64,000 nt of DNA. Source: a virus. Both the position numbers and the translations under genes were made by a program. Positions 54,177 to 61,412 of the stretch are shown one piece after another. Under the pieces are notes generated by a model, which searched no databases, was not told where the DNA came from, and saw only the letters and a program-made list of their open reading frames with translations. The stretch is taken from positions 31,042-95,041 of the IMG/VR virus record IMGVR_UViG_3300022752_000038; one strand, written 5' to 3'. Each line of letters opens with the position of its first letter. Positions within the stretch are counted from its first letter, which is position 1.

Positions 54177-54184
54177 ATATTTAT
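54177..54184 (+). promoter_or_regulatory. ATATTTAT motif before the acidic protein gene
   Basis: ATGTATATTTATAAGAAAGG ends 15 bases before ATG 54200. AAAGGATAAC forms a good ribosome site. Confidence 0.5.
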
Positions 54185-54199
54185 AAGAAAGGATAACAC

Positions 54200-55084
54200 A
54201 TGCCGAATACATCAAATTATTTTGATAATGTTACTATAGGACAATTTGTGTTAACAGGTGTACCTGTAAAAGTTTATGTCGATGGCACATATCTAACAAT
54301 TACAGATCCTGATGATATTGAAGATTCTATTTACGGGTTTGGAATTGATGATGACGGCGCTGTGCATAATTTCGATTATCGTATGATCGATCATCTGCTA
54401 GTGGCCAATCAGCATTTAGATTTTGAAACATATAAAAAGGCGATGGAGCCAAAAGCTCCTGCCGCTCCTGCATCAGCTGCAGAAAAAAAGCCTGAAGAAG
54501 AAAAGACGGGAACACCGGAAGAACCTAAAAAAGAAGAGAGTGTAATGAAACTTAAATCCTTGATCAAAAACAATGTACTTGAAGATGTCGCTGCAGATAA
54601 AAAGAAACTAGTGGATCTTAAAAAACAAAAGACAAAATTAGCTAAAGATATAGCAACACTCACTTTAAGTGTTGCCGATGAGGAAGCTAAAGCAGCTGAA
54701 GCTGGCGTCACTGAAAATAGCATAACTAGTTTATCTGAACCGTATACTATTAACGTAGGCGATATGATTCAAAACACTAATACAAGTTGTCAACATTACG
54801 GATCGACAGGCATTGTACAAAGCGTAACAGCGCTGCCAGATGATATGGGCGTAGTAGCTAAATACGTCGTAACTAATTCGGGCGACACATATGCTCCAGG
54901 TGATATTTTAACAAAGACCATAGACCAATTAGAACCTATGGATTACGAAGAAGAAGATTATGATGATATGAGTGATGAGATGGATGACTGGGACGTGACC
55001 ATGGCAGACGGACTAGATGATGATGATGACTATGTCGACTACGAAGAAGAAGATGAAGATTACGAAGAAGAGGATGAAGATTAA
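54200..55084 (+). CDS. Acidic protein with internal capsid-targeting-like segment (294 aa)
   Basis: A first domain (VPVKVYVDGTYLTI, YGFGIDDDGAVHNFDY) is followed by an alanine-rich linker, then at residue 116 an internal methionine MKLKSLIKNNVLEDV that resembles the capsid-targeting peptides. A coiled coil (KKKLVDLKKQKTKLAKDIAT) comes next, then MIQNTNTSCQHYGSTGIVQS, a small domain I have seen in marine phage proteins. The last 45 residues are nearly all Asp and Glu with Tyr. The tail may mimic DNA. GAGAGTGTAATG before 54545 could start a shorter form. Confidence 0.58.
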   Translation: MPNTSNYFDNVTIGQFVLTGVPVKVYVDGTYLTITDPDDIEDSIYGFGIDDDGAVHNFDYRMIDHLLVANQHLDFETYKKAMEPKAPAAPASAAEKKPEEEKTGTPEEPKKEESVMKLKSLIKNNVLEDVAADKKKLVDLKKQKTKLAKDIATLTLSVADEEAKAAEAGVTENSITSLSEPYTINVGDMIQNTNTSCQHYGSTGIVQSVTALPDDMGVVAKYVVTNSGDTYAPGDILTKTIDQLEPMDYEEEDYDDMSDEMDDWDVTMADGLDDDDDYVDYEEEDEDYEEEDED

Positions 55085-55764
55085 TGATTCGTTTACGTGA
55101 CATAATAACCGAATCGGCACAGCCGCAGTTTGAGCCAATAAAACTAGGATTCAAGTTTGATGACTATGAGCCACATTTTGATGCCGAGACTATGCGTACG
55201 CATTACAATAAACATTACAAAGGCTACATAGAAAAACTAAACAAGGCCGTAAAGGACGAACGTATACCGATAGTAGTTAATCATGATGAACTCGATATAC
55301 GGCCAATGTTATCATCAGTTAGTCAATATAGTGCTACGGTTCGTAACAACGGCGGCGGATATTACAATCATACGTTATTTTTTAATAACCTCAATCCAGA
55401 ACATAAAGGTAAGATACAAGACGGACAACTTAAAACGTTAATTGAAAAGCAATGGAAATCTGTTGATAAGTTTCAAGAGGCGTTTACGCAAGCGGCACTA
55501 GACTTGTTTGGTTCTGGTTGGGTATGGCTAATGTATAACAACGGTATGTTAAATATCGCTACTACTGCTAATCAAGATAATCCATATATGGATATAGTAC
55601 GTATATCAGGCGATATATTATTAGGTTTAGATGTTTGGGAACATTCCTATTATCTCAAATACAAAAACGACCGCGAACGATATGTTAACGCATTTTTTAA
55701 ATTAATATGCTATCAAGCAGCTGAAGAACGTTTAGAACGTAGTATTAACAAATCTACATATTAA
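55084..55764 (+). CDS. sod: Fe/Mn superoxide dismutase with capsid-targeting-like N-terminus (226 aa)
   Basis: The N-terminus MIRLRDIITESAQ fits the capsid-targeting pattern. The rest is a full Fe/Mn superoxide dismutase: YEPHFDAETMRTHYNKHYKG (first His ligand), GGGYYNHTLFFNNLNP (second His), FGSGWVWLMYNNG, and LLGLDVWEHSYYLKYKNDRE (Asp and His ligands). All four metal ligands are present, so activity is likely. The start overlaps the acidic gene stop by one base. If packaged, it would enter the cell with the DNA and remove superoxide. Metal preference cannot be told. Confidence 0.88.
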   Translation: MIRLRDIITESAQPQFEPIKLGFKFDDYEPHFDAETMRTHYNKHYKGYIEKLNKAVKDERIPIVVNHDELDIRPMLSSVSQYSATVRNNGGGYYNHTLFFNNLNPEHKGKIQDGQLKTLIEKQWKSVDKFQEAFTQAALDLFGSGWVWLMYNNGMLNIATTANQDNPYMDIVRISGDILLGLDVWEHSYYLKYKNDRERYVNAFFKLICYQAAEERLERSINKSTY

Positions 55765-55770
55765 TGGACA

Positions 55771-56004
55771 GTGATAGTAAAACGCAGCAATACAAAACGA
55801 AAATGGTGGACAACAACGGCATTAATGCTCGCGATGTTTTTCAATCCATTCGGTTTCGACGCATTATTTGCGCTCATCATGGACTGGACGGGTTCATATT
55901 GGATTACGGACGCCGTGTTCTATGGCCTCTCGGCATTATGCTTTGGATGTTATTTACTGCTCTCACGTAACACAGACTATGAAACTACACGAAGCACGCG
56001 GTAA
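55771..56004 (+). CDS. Small membrane protein (77 aa)
   Basis: The GTG at 55771 gives VKRSNTKRKWWTTTALMLAM, then FFNPFGFDALFALIMDWTGS and YGLSALCFGCYLLLS: two membrane spans with a basic N-terminus. I prefer this frame over a competing one at 55764-55970, which lacks such structure. The end overlaps the HAD gene by 26 bases. Function unknown. Confidence 0.6.
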   Translation: MIVKRSNTKRKWWTTTALMLAMFFNPFGFDALFALIMDWTGSYWITDAVFYGLSALCFGCYLLLSRNTDYETTRSTR

Positions 56005-56494
56005 GAGACTTTTCGTCTTTGATTTTGATGATACATTAGTACATTCAGAAGCATTTGTCTATGTTAACAAGCAAGACGGAAGTAGAATACAAATGACACC
56101 CGCAGACTATGCAGTGTATCGTCCAGAGTCTGGAGATCAATTTGATTATTCTGATTTTAATCGTATGTTACGTAATCCGAAAATTATCAAAGACAATGTA
56201 CGACTAATGAAATTGGCTATGCGAAATCCTACAAACAAAGTTACTATATTAACGGCCCGGGCGTTAGCATTTCCTATACGTCATTATTTTAAAATGGAAC
56301 ATGGTATACAGCCGTATGTAGTTGCGTTAGGTACTGGAAATCCTCAAGCAAAGTCTGGATGGATTGCCGATCACTTAGACAAAGGATATACAGACGTATT
56401 TTTTATAGACGATTCGCCTGCTAATGTAGCGGCAGTACGATCACTATCAAAACAATATCCAGACGCTAGAATTAGATCAATAATTGCTAAATAA
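55979..56494 (+). CDS. HAD-family phosphatase (171 aa)
   Basis: ATG 55979 begins MKLHEARGKRLFVFDFDDTL. Motif I is FDFDDTLVH, motif II VTILTARAL, a Lys follows in NPQAKSG, and motif IV is VFFIDDSPAN. It should be an active phosphatase, perhaps on a nucleotide or DNA end. The first residues (LHE-A) even resemble a short protease site. An upstream start (55868) would lie in another gene and is rejected. Confidence 0.8.
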   Translation: MKLHEARGKRLFVFDFDDTLVHSEAFVYVNKQDGSRIQMTPADYAVYRPESGDQFDYSDFNRMLRNPKIIKDNVRLMKLAMRNPTNKVTILTARALAFPIRHYFKMEHGIQPYVVALGTGNPQAKSGWIADHLDKGYTDVFFIDDSPANVAAVRSLSKQYPDARIRSIIAK

Positions 56495-56508
56495 AAATAA
56501 AGTGCTAT

Positions 56509-57648
56509 ATGAAACTAAAAACAATTGTTAAGGAGATACTTTCAGAAATTACTTTAATGTCTGGTGATGCGAGCACTGATACATCATGGAGTGCACTGAG
56601 ACAGTTATCACGTGAATGGCCAGGATTTAATAAAACTATGGAGATAGCATATAGCCGAGATTGGACCAATATGGGCACGGGCTGGGATGATGATGTGGAT
56701 CGTTCGTATGATCCTACACATGCCAAAGTACGAGCTTTCATAAAAGATGCAGCAGTTGATAGTCAAGGATCGTTGTATATTTGTAGGTATAAATATGATG
56801 ATCGTATAAATCATGTATTATTTAATTTAGCGGCTCCTAATCTACGTACGATGTATGTCGGGAAGATTGAAACAAATGCTAGTACTGGCGAATACAGTAT
56901 GAAGACATTGTTTGGTATAGATTCGCAAGTAGTGCACTGGAGTATGGTCACTGATGAATATAAAGGTAAAAAGTACGGTGCATTTTTATATGATACACTG
57001 TTGTACATGTACGGAGTGTTAGAAAGTGATACTATTTTATACTCAGGAAGCCTCAAGATGTGGATGCATCATTTGTTTAATAAGGGACGATTAGGTGCGG
57101 CCACAATTAATTATTCCGTTAGTAGCGGAACGCAATCAGGCGATAAAGTATTAGTATTACCAATATCGGCACGTGAAGTACAAGACAAATCAATATTAAA
57201 AGATATAGGATCTATAGTAGTATTTCATTCGAACATACCACCACAATTATCCAAATTAATTAAACTTACCAAAGGACTTAGCGTCTTTAATGATTCATTG
57301 AGTATCATGTATGCCAATATCAATATAGATGAATTAGGATTTGTAGTTTCAATTGAACGTACCCGAACCAATGCTCCATTGTATTCTGATCAGGCAGATG
57401 CAAATCCAGAAGAAAACTATTCATTGTTAGACTATCTGGAAGTTTGTAGTTTTTCAGAATTATTGTCGGTACATAACGGCATACGACTTAGTAAAGATAG
57501 TACGGTTACTGAAGAACTAATAGCTCCCGATGTAGAATATTGGAACGAGCCTAAACAAAACAAAACAAAAAAATTGATTGTTTATGCAAATAATGGCATC
57601 TTGGTAGTAGAACCTAACGGTGATAATGTTAAATATACGTTGATATAA
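56509..57648 (+). CDS. GNAT-like protein with capsid-targeting-like N-terminus (379 aa)
   Basis: MKLKTIVKEILSEIT fits the capsid-targeting pattern (V-K-E and L-S-E sites). Residues about 140-185, QVVHWSMVTDEYKGKKYGAF then LYDTLLYMYGVLESDTILYS, resemble the acetyl-CoA loop region of GNAT enzymes. The rest is without known motifs. It is in the late cluster with the superoxide dismutase. If packaged it could acetylate host targets, but the fold call is weak. Confidence 0.5.
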   Translation: MKLKTIVKEILSEITLMSGDASTDTSWSALRQLSREWPGFNKTMEIAYSRDWTNMGTGWDDDVDRSYDPTHAKVRAFIKDAAVDSQGSLYICRYKYDDRINHVLFNLAAPNLRTMYVGKIETNASTGEYSMKTLFGIDSQVVHWSMVTDEYKGKKYGAFLYDTLLYMYGVLESDTILYSGSLKMWMHHLFNKGRLGAATINYSVSSGTQSGDKVLVLPISAREVQDKSILKDIGSIVVFHSNIPPQLSKLIKLTKGLSVFNDSLSIMYANINIDELGFVVSIERTRTNAPLYSDQADANPEENYSLLDYLEVCSFSELLSVHNGIRLSKDSTVTEELIAPDVEYWNEPKQNKTKKLIVYANNGILVVEPNGDNVKYTLI

Positions 57649-57692
57649 TGCTATAAATTTGGTAGGCCTAACATGAAAACAAAAAGTAATGT

Positions 57693-58262
57693 ATGATAAA
57701 GCTAATTAAAATAATACAAGAGTCATCTAGGTCTGGCGCAATGACTGGTACACAGGAAAAAGGTCTGAATACCGGACTACGTGTAATACACACGAAGTAT
57801 GCAGATGAATACAGAGATCCTATAACACCACAAACACCTCACAGTGAAATTAACTACGGCGGATGTGGGATATTTGCAAAACTACTTTATTACAATCTAC
57901 GCAAATATCTATCTGTCACTCCGGACATCGTATGCTTTGATTTTCCTTCATCACGTCCGTTACCACGTGGAGGAATAAACGAGTACAAAAGTTTAGGTGA
58001 GTTTAACCAGTATGGGTTTACATGCGTTCATATAGCATTAAAAATTAAAGATTATTATATTGATTCCTCTGGGGTACATAAACTTCAGTGGTTTAAAAAG
58101 CAATACAATATGAATTTAGTAGAACATACAGGAATGTCTATACAAACATTAAGCAGATGGGTTGCTACTGGAGATGATTGGAATAATACTTTTGATAGAT
58201 ACACAATTGGTGATATTAATACGGATTTAGTAACTCTATTCAAAAAAATAACCAACAAGTAA
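57693..58262 (+). CDS. Papain-like cysteine enzyme with capsid-targeting-like N-terminus (189 aa)
   Basis: MIKLIKIIQESSRSG fits the targeting pattern (I-Q-E-S). The middle has NYGGCGIFAKLLYYNLRKYL, a helix-capping Cys as in papain-fold enzymes, and FTCVHIALKIKDYYIDSSGV, which supplies His and Asp. So a Cys-His-Asp triad of a NlpC/papain or transglutaminase-like enzyme is plausible. As a packaged enzyme it could cut or deamidate a host protein on entry. The target is unknown. Confidence 0.6.
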   Translation: MIKLIKIIQESSRSGAMTGTQEKGLNTGLRVIHTKYADEYRDPITPQTPHSEINYGGCGIFAKLLYYNLRKYLSVTPDIVCFDFPSSRPLPRGGINEYKSLGEFNQYGFTCVHIALKIKDYYIDSSGVHKLQWFKKQYNMNLVEHTGMSIQTLSRWVATGDDWNNTFDRYTIGDINTDLVTLFKKITNK

Positions 58263-58263
58263 C

Positions 58264-59796
58264 ATGCCGTATACATATAAAAAACAAGGCAATAAATACT
58301 GCGTCTATAAAAAGGATGGTGGAAAGCAAGTAGGATGTACTACAGGCACTAAAGCCGCGTTGAAACGTTACTTATCAGCACTTCATATGGCAGAGACTAG
58401 CGAATCATTGCAACAGACATTAATAGAAACAGAAATGATTCTAGAAGATCTCCGCGCCTGGTTTGGTAAAGGTGGTAAAGGTGGAGTAGGCGGAGGCGGA
58501 TGGGATCGTTACAATAGCAAAGGTGATCGAGTTGGTAAATGTGGTGATGCTGATGAAGGCGATGCATATGCAGCTTGTCTAAGCAAAGAAAAGGCGCGTA
58601 AGTTAGGAAAAGCTGGTCGAGCCGCATTTGTTAAACGTAAAAGAGCTGCACAACGCAAAGGTGGTGATGCCGTAAAGGGTGGAGAACAATCAAAAGGTCA
58701 AAAACCAATAAAAGTGAAAACAGGTATAAATGAAATCGGCGAAGCATCAGCGAGGCCATACAAATATAAAGTAGATTTTGAGGAAACTGATCCTGAATTT
58801 TCAGAGATACAGTACAAGTTTAAAACTGACTCAAATCTAGAATATCAAATAGCAATAGCTCAGGTCAAACCGCTACGCAATAGTAAAAACGTTCGATTAG
58901 TAGTAGCTTTTAGGACTACTCAAGGTACTTATAACACTGATACAAATAGGAACGAACAATTCAGAATAATGGCTACTGTGGTAGCAGCAACTAAAGAGTA
59001 TTTGTCCAAAACACCAAATGTTACAGAAATAAGTTTTACACCATCAAAAGCAGATATGGGTGATATGCGCCGGGCAAACTTATATAAAGCATATATTGCA
59101 AAACAGATACCGGGCGCAAAAATAAATATATTTAGTGATGGTAGATATGTAGTAACTTTACCAAAAGTAAAAAAAGAGAATTTAGATCCCAAAACATTTA
59201 AAGATACAGGAAAATCATCTCCATATGGATCCGGCTATCAAGCCATAAGAGAATATACTCCTAGTAATCCAGGTAATATCGATAAAGCTATACGAGAAAT
59301 AGAAGCATTAGGTATACGCAATCCAATCAACCCTAAAGAAATAGTAATAGATAATTCGGTTATAATCGAAGTTTCGAATTGGGACAAACGTTTATGGTTT
59401 TCTAGTTTGTATTCAATTGAGCGCGGACAAGGTAATGCAACTCGAATAATGCAGAAAATTGTAGATATCGCTGACAAATATAAAGTTACTATTGCATTAG
59501 ATCCACATCCGTTCGGTACAGGTACGGGAAGATTATCTAGGTCACAGCTAGTTAAATTTTACAAGAAATTTGGATTTGAATTCGAAGATGGTCAAGAAGA
59601 TTTTGGTGACATGGAACGTATAGCTGAACGCATCAATTTATTTGTTGAACGTAATATTCCCACTAACCCAGAGAAATGGTCTTACTATAAATCACAAGCC
59701 AAAAAGAAATTTGACGTATATCCATCGGCATATGCTAATGCATGGGCCGCTAAAATGTATAAAAAGGCAGGCGGCGGCTGGAGAAAAGGAAAATAA
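58264..59796 (+). CDS. Multidomain protein: basic phage motif, DUF5872-like, GNAT, and C-terminal motif (510 aa)
   Basis: The first 40 residues (KKQGNKYCVYKKDGGKQVGC) are a small lysine-rich repeat-like module. Then WDRYNSKGDRVGKCGDADEG and CLSKEKARKLGKAGRAAFVK form a DUF5872-like block. The GNAT-type middle has ERGQGNATRIMQKIVDIADK (acetyl-CoA loop) and LVKFYKKFGFEFEDG. The end WSYYKSQAKKKFDVYPSAYA and NAWAAKMYKKAGGGW recur in many phage proteins. Fused parts of this kind suggest a virion-linked or packaged protein. It probably acetylates something. Confidence 0.6.
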   Translation: MPYTYKKQGNKYCVYKKDGGKQVGCTTGTKAALKRYLSALHMAETSESLQQTLIETEMILEDLRAWFGKGGKGGVGGGGWDRYNSKGDRVGKCGDADEGDAYAACLSKEKARKLGKAGRAAFVKRKRAAQRKGGDAVKGGEQSKGQKPIKVKTGINEIGEASARPYKYKVDFEETDPEFSEIQYKFKTDSNLEYQIAIAQVKPLRNSKNVRLVVAFRTTQGTYNTDTNRNEQFRIMATVVAATKEYLSKTPNVTEISFTPSKADMGDMRRANLYKAYIAKQIPGAKINIFSDGRYVVTLPKVKKENLDPKTFKDTGKSSPYGSGYQAIREYTPSNPGNIDKAIREIEALGIRNPINPKEIVIDNSVIIEVSNWDKRLWFSSLYSIERGQGNATRIMQKIVDIADKYKVTIALDPHPFGTGTGRLSRSQLVKFYKKFGFEFEDGQEDFGDMERIAERINLFVERNIPTNPEKWSYYKSQAKKKFDVYPSAYANAWAAKMYKKAGGGWRKGK

Positions 59797-59797
59797 A

Positions 59798-59831
59798 TTT
59801 GGATTCGTATTCCAAATTACTTATATTTAAG
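59798..59831 (+). promoter_or_regulatory. Promoter, TTTGGATTCGT / CTTATATTTAAG type
   Basis: TTTGGATTCGT (59798-59808) and CTTATATTTAAG (59820-59831), 19-base offset. TATATT ends six bases before GTG 59834. Confidence 0.7.
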
Positions 59832-59833
59832 AA

Positions 59834-60049
59834 GTGAATATGGACAATTATATAGATCTAACTATAGAAGAAATTTACGAGATTATCACCTCAGGAAAAC
59901 AGTACTGGCCGAAGCATATGTCAACTACAGATAAGCTTGAATTGCTAGATACCATTACAAGTTATTTTGCAGACCGCGATGACTTTGAAAAATGTATACA
60001 TTTACAAAAGATAGCCGATGAAATACGAGATACGAGCAAAGCAAGTTGA
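59834..60049 (+). CDS. Small helical protein (71 aa)
   Basis: I choose GTG 59834, which stands exactly where leaderless starts occur after the -10 box; ATG 59840 is two codons on. The sequence (DLTIEEIYEIITSGKQYWPK, then MSTTDKLELLDTITSYFADRDD) is helical. No known family. It overlaps the next gene by 32 bases. Confidence 0.5.
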   Translation: MNMDNYIDLTIEEIYEIITSGKQYWPKHMSTTDKLELLDTITSYFADRDDFEKCIHLQKIADEIRDTSKAS

Positions 60050-60200
60050 TGTTTTAGAATATGAAAATGATGATCCGTACGCCGTTTATGAATTATCAGT
60101 ACTCGAATATAGTACTGGTAAAACCGTACGGCAATTAAAGGTTATAGGAGATGCTGAACTCGATAATGCATTAGAAGTATTAGTTAATAGTTATGTCTAA
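60018..60200 (+). CDS. Small unknown protein (60 aa)
   Basis: KYEIRAKQVDVLEYENDDPY then AVYELSVLEYSTGKTVRQLK suggests a small beta-rich domain. Start lies within the previous gene and the stop within the next, so the three are coupled. No family recognised. Confidence 0.45.
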   Translation: MKYEIRAKQVDVLEYENDDPYAVYELSVLEYSTGKTVRQLKVIGDAELDNALEVLVNSYV

Positions 60201-60435
60201 ATCTAGAACACGTAAGATAAAAATATTTTTACATGATGATTCGGTCAATTCATTTACCAATGTCATCACTATCTTGACACATGTACTGCCACATTGCAAT
60301 CCATTACGTGCAGAATCTATTGCAATGATTACACATACTGCTGGTAAGTGTCAAATATTTTACGGTCGATTCGATGAATCTATTTATCTGTATTCGCAAC
60401 TAGTTAAACATGGATTACATGTCTCGGTACAATAA
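60193..60435 (+). CDS. ClpS-like protease adaptor (80 aa)
   Basis: RKIKIFLHDDSVNSFTNVIT then LTHVLPHCNPLRAESIAMIT, HTAGKCQIFYGRFDESIYLY and KHGLHVSVQ follow the ClpS fold: the HDD site stands where ClpS has NDD, the helix then the H-x-x-G turn (HTAG), and the final strand. ClpS delivers N-degron proteins to ClpAP. The replaced Asn may alter or relax recognition. It could redirect host proteolysis. It lies in an early-type unit. Confidence 0.68.
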   Translation: MSKSRTRKIKIFLHDDSVNSFTNVITILTHVLPHCNPLRAESIAMITHTAGKCQIFYGRFDESIYLYSQLVKHGLHVSVQ

Positions 60436-60436
60436 T

Positions 60437-60469
60437 TTTGAAGTTACATATAAAGTTTATATATTAAAG
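60437..60469 (+). promoter_or_regulatory. Promoter before the 60471 gene
   Basis: TTTGAAGTTAC and TATATATTAAAG; TATATT (60460-60465) ends five bases before ATG 60471. The upstream element is weaker than at the other sites. Confidence 0.45.
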
Positions 60470-60470
60470 T

Positions 60471-60821
60471 ATGATTACAAATATTATAGTAAATTTACAA
60501 GTAGAAGGAATGCATAACTGGCCAAATGCCAAACGCGTGTTCCCGGATGTAGGATTTTTATCTGATCTTCATAGACATATATTTCATTTTCAATTAAAGA
60601 AACGTGTTAATCATGATGATCGTGATGTAGAATTCATTAGGTTCAAACGAGACGTGCAAGACTATTTGCATCTTAAGTATTTCACAGAAGAACATCGATG
60701 TCATTATTTTGGACCTATGTCATGTGAAATGTTAGCTAAGGAATTAGTAGAATATTTTGATTGTGTATATGTCGCTGTATACGAAGATAATGAAAACGGC
60801 GCAGAAGTTATCGTAGATTAA
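60471..60821 (+). CDS. Conserved phage protein, possibly T-fold (116 aa)
   Basis: VEGMHNWPNAKRVFPDVGFL, HRHIFHFQLKKRV, CHYFGPMSCEMLAKEL and YVAVYEDNENGAEV form a conserved pattern found in T4-like phages. The order of His residues and the E-D-x-E-N-G-A-E end recall QueD-like T-folds, but this is weak. It is on its own leaderless promoter. Confidence 0.5.
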   Translation: MITNIIVNLQVEGMHNWPNAKRVFPDVGFLSDLHRHIFHFQLKKRVNHDDRDVEFIRFKRDVQDYLHLKYFTEEHRCHYFGPMSCEMLAKELVEYFDCVYVAVYEDNENGAEVIVD

Positions 60822-60822
60822 T

Positions 60823-61344
60823 ATGCCATTCGGTAAAGGAAACGGACGTAAATCATTTAATTTATCAGAGTCTGAAATTAGATATGCTATGATGAATACC
60901 AAATCTAATCAGGCTGCTGCTCGATTCATGAATGTTTCATACGAAACTTATCGTAAATATGCAAAACAATACCGAGATTCGGCTACTGGGAGAACGTTAT
61001 TTGAACTCCATAAGAATGTTTCCGGTAAAGGTATTATCAAAACACCTAAGGTCAATACACGTGTTATATCAACATTAAACGATATATTTGACGGCCTTAA
61101 ACCAAATTATTCTATATACAGACTCAAACATAGATTAATTCATCATGGCTTTATGGAAGAGAAATGTAATCTATGCGGATTCCAAGAACGACGTGTATAT
61201 GATTATAGCGTACCTTTATTATTAGATTTTATTGATGGAAATAAATCTAATTTTAATTTAAGTAATTTACAATTATTATGTTATAATTGTACTTATTTAA
61301 CATCGCATAATATTAAAGGGCGCCCTAAAAAGTTAACATGTTGA
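60823..61344 (+). CDS. HTH protein with an inactivated HNH zinc domain (173 aa)
   Basis: The N-terminus has a helix-turn-helix-like SNQAAARFMNVSYETYRKYA. The C-terminus carries an HNH zinc frame: CNLCGFQERRVYD, LLLDFIDGNKSNFNLSNLQL and LLCYNCTYLT. In active HNH enzymes the second block reads D-H and the last C-x-x-C-H; here the His is Phe (DFI) and the end is Thr. So it is probably a DNA-binding protein, not a nuclease. It may be a regulator of the tRNA-region promoter that follows. Confidence 0.65.
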   Translation: MPFGKGNGRKSFNLSESEIRYAMMNTKSNQAAARFMNVSYETYRKYAKQYRDSATGRTLFELHKNVSGKGIIKTPKVNTRVISTLNDIFDGLKPNYSIYRLKHRLIHHGFMEEKCNLCGFQERRVYDYSVPLLLDFIDGNKSNFNLSNLQLLCYNCTYLTSHNIKGRPKKLTC

Positions 61345-61378
61345 AAATCAATGAGTTACAACTTTTTTAACTTTTTTC

Positions 61379-61411
61379 TAGGATTTATGCAAAAACGTAC
61401 TTATACTTAAG
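61379..61411 (+). promoter_or_regulatory. Promoter of the ncRNA-tRNA unit
   Basis: TAGGATTTATG and CTTATACTTAAG (61400-61411), 19-base offset, with the same ACTTTTTTAACTTTTTTC-like upstream tract as gene 32. The predicted start is at 61413. Confidence 0.7.
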
Positions 61412-61412
61412 T

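Noticed and set aside
55764-55970. ATG frame over the small membrane gene
   Set aside because: The GTG 55771 frame gives two membrane spans and a clean junction with the HAD gene.
60471-60821. Second QueD
   Set aside because: The likeness to T-fold enzymes is limited to the end of the protein; the true QueD is at 20283.
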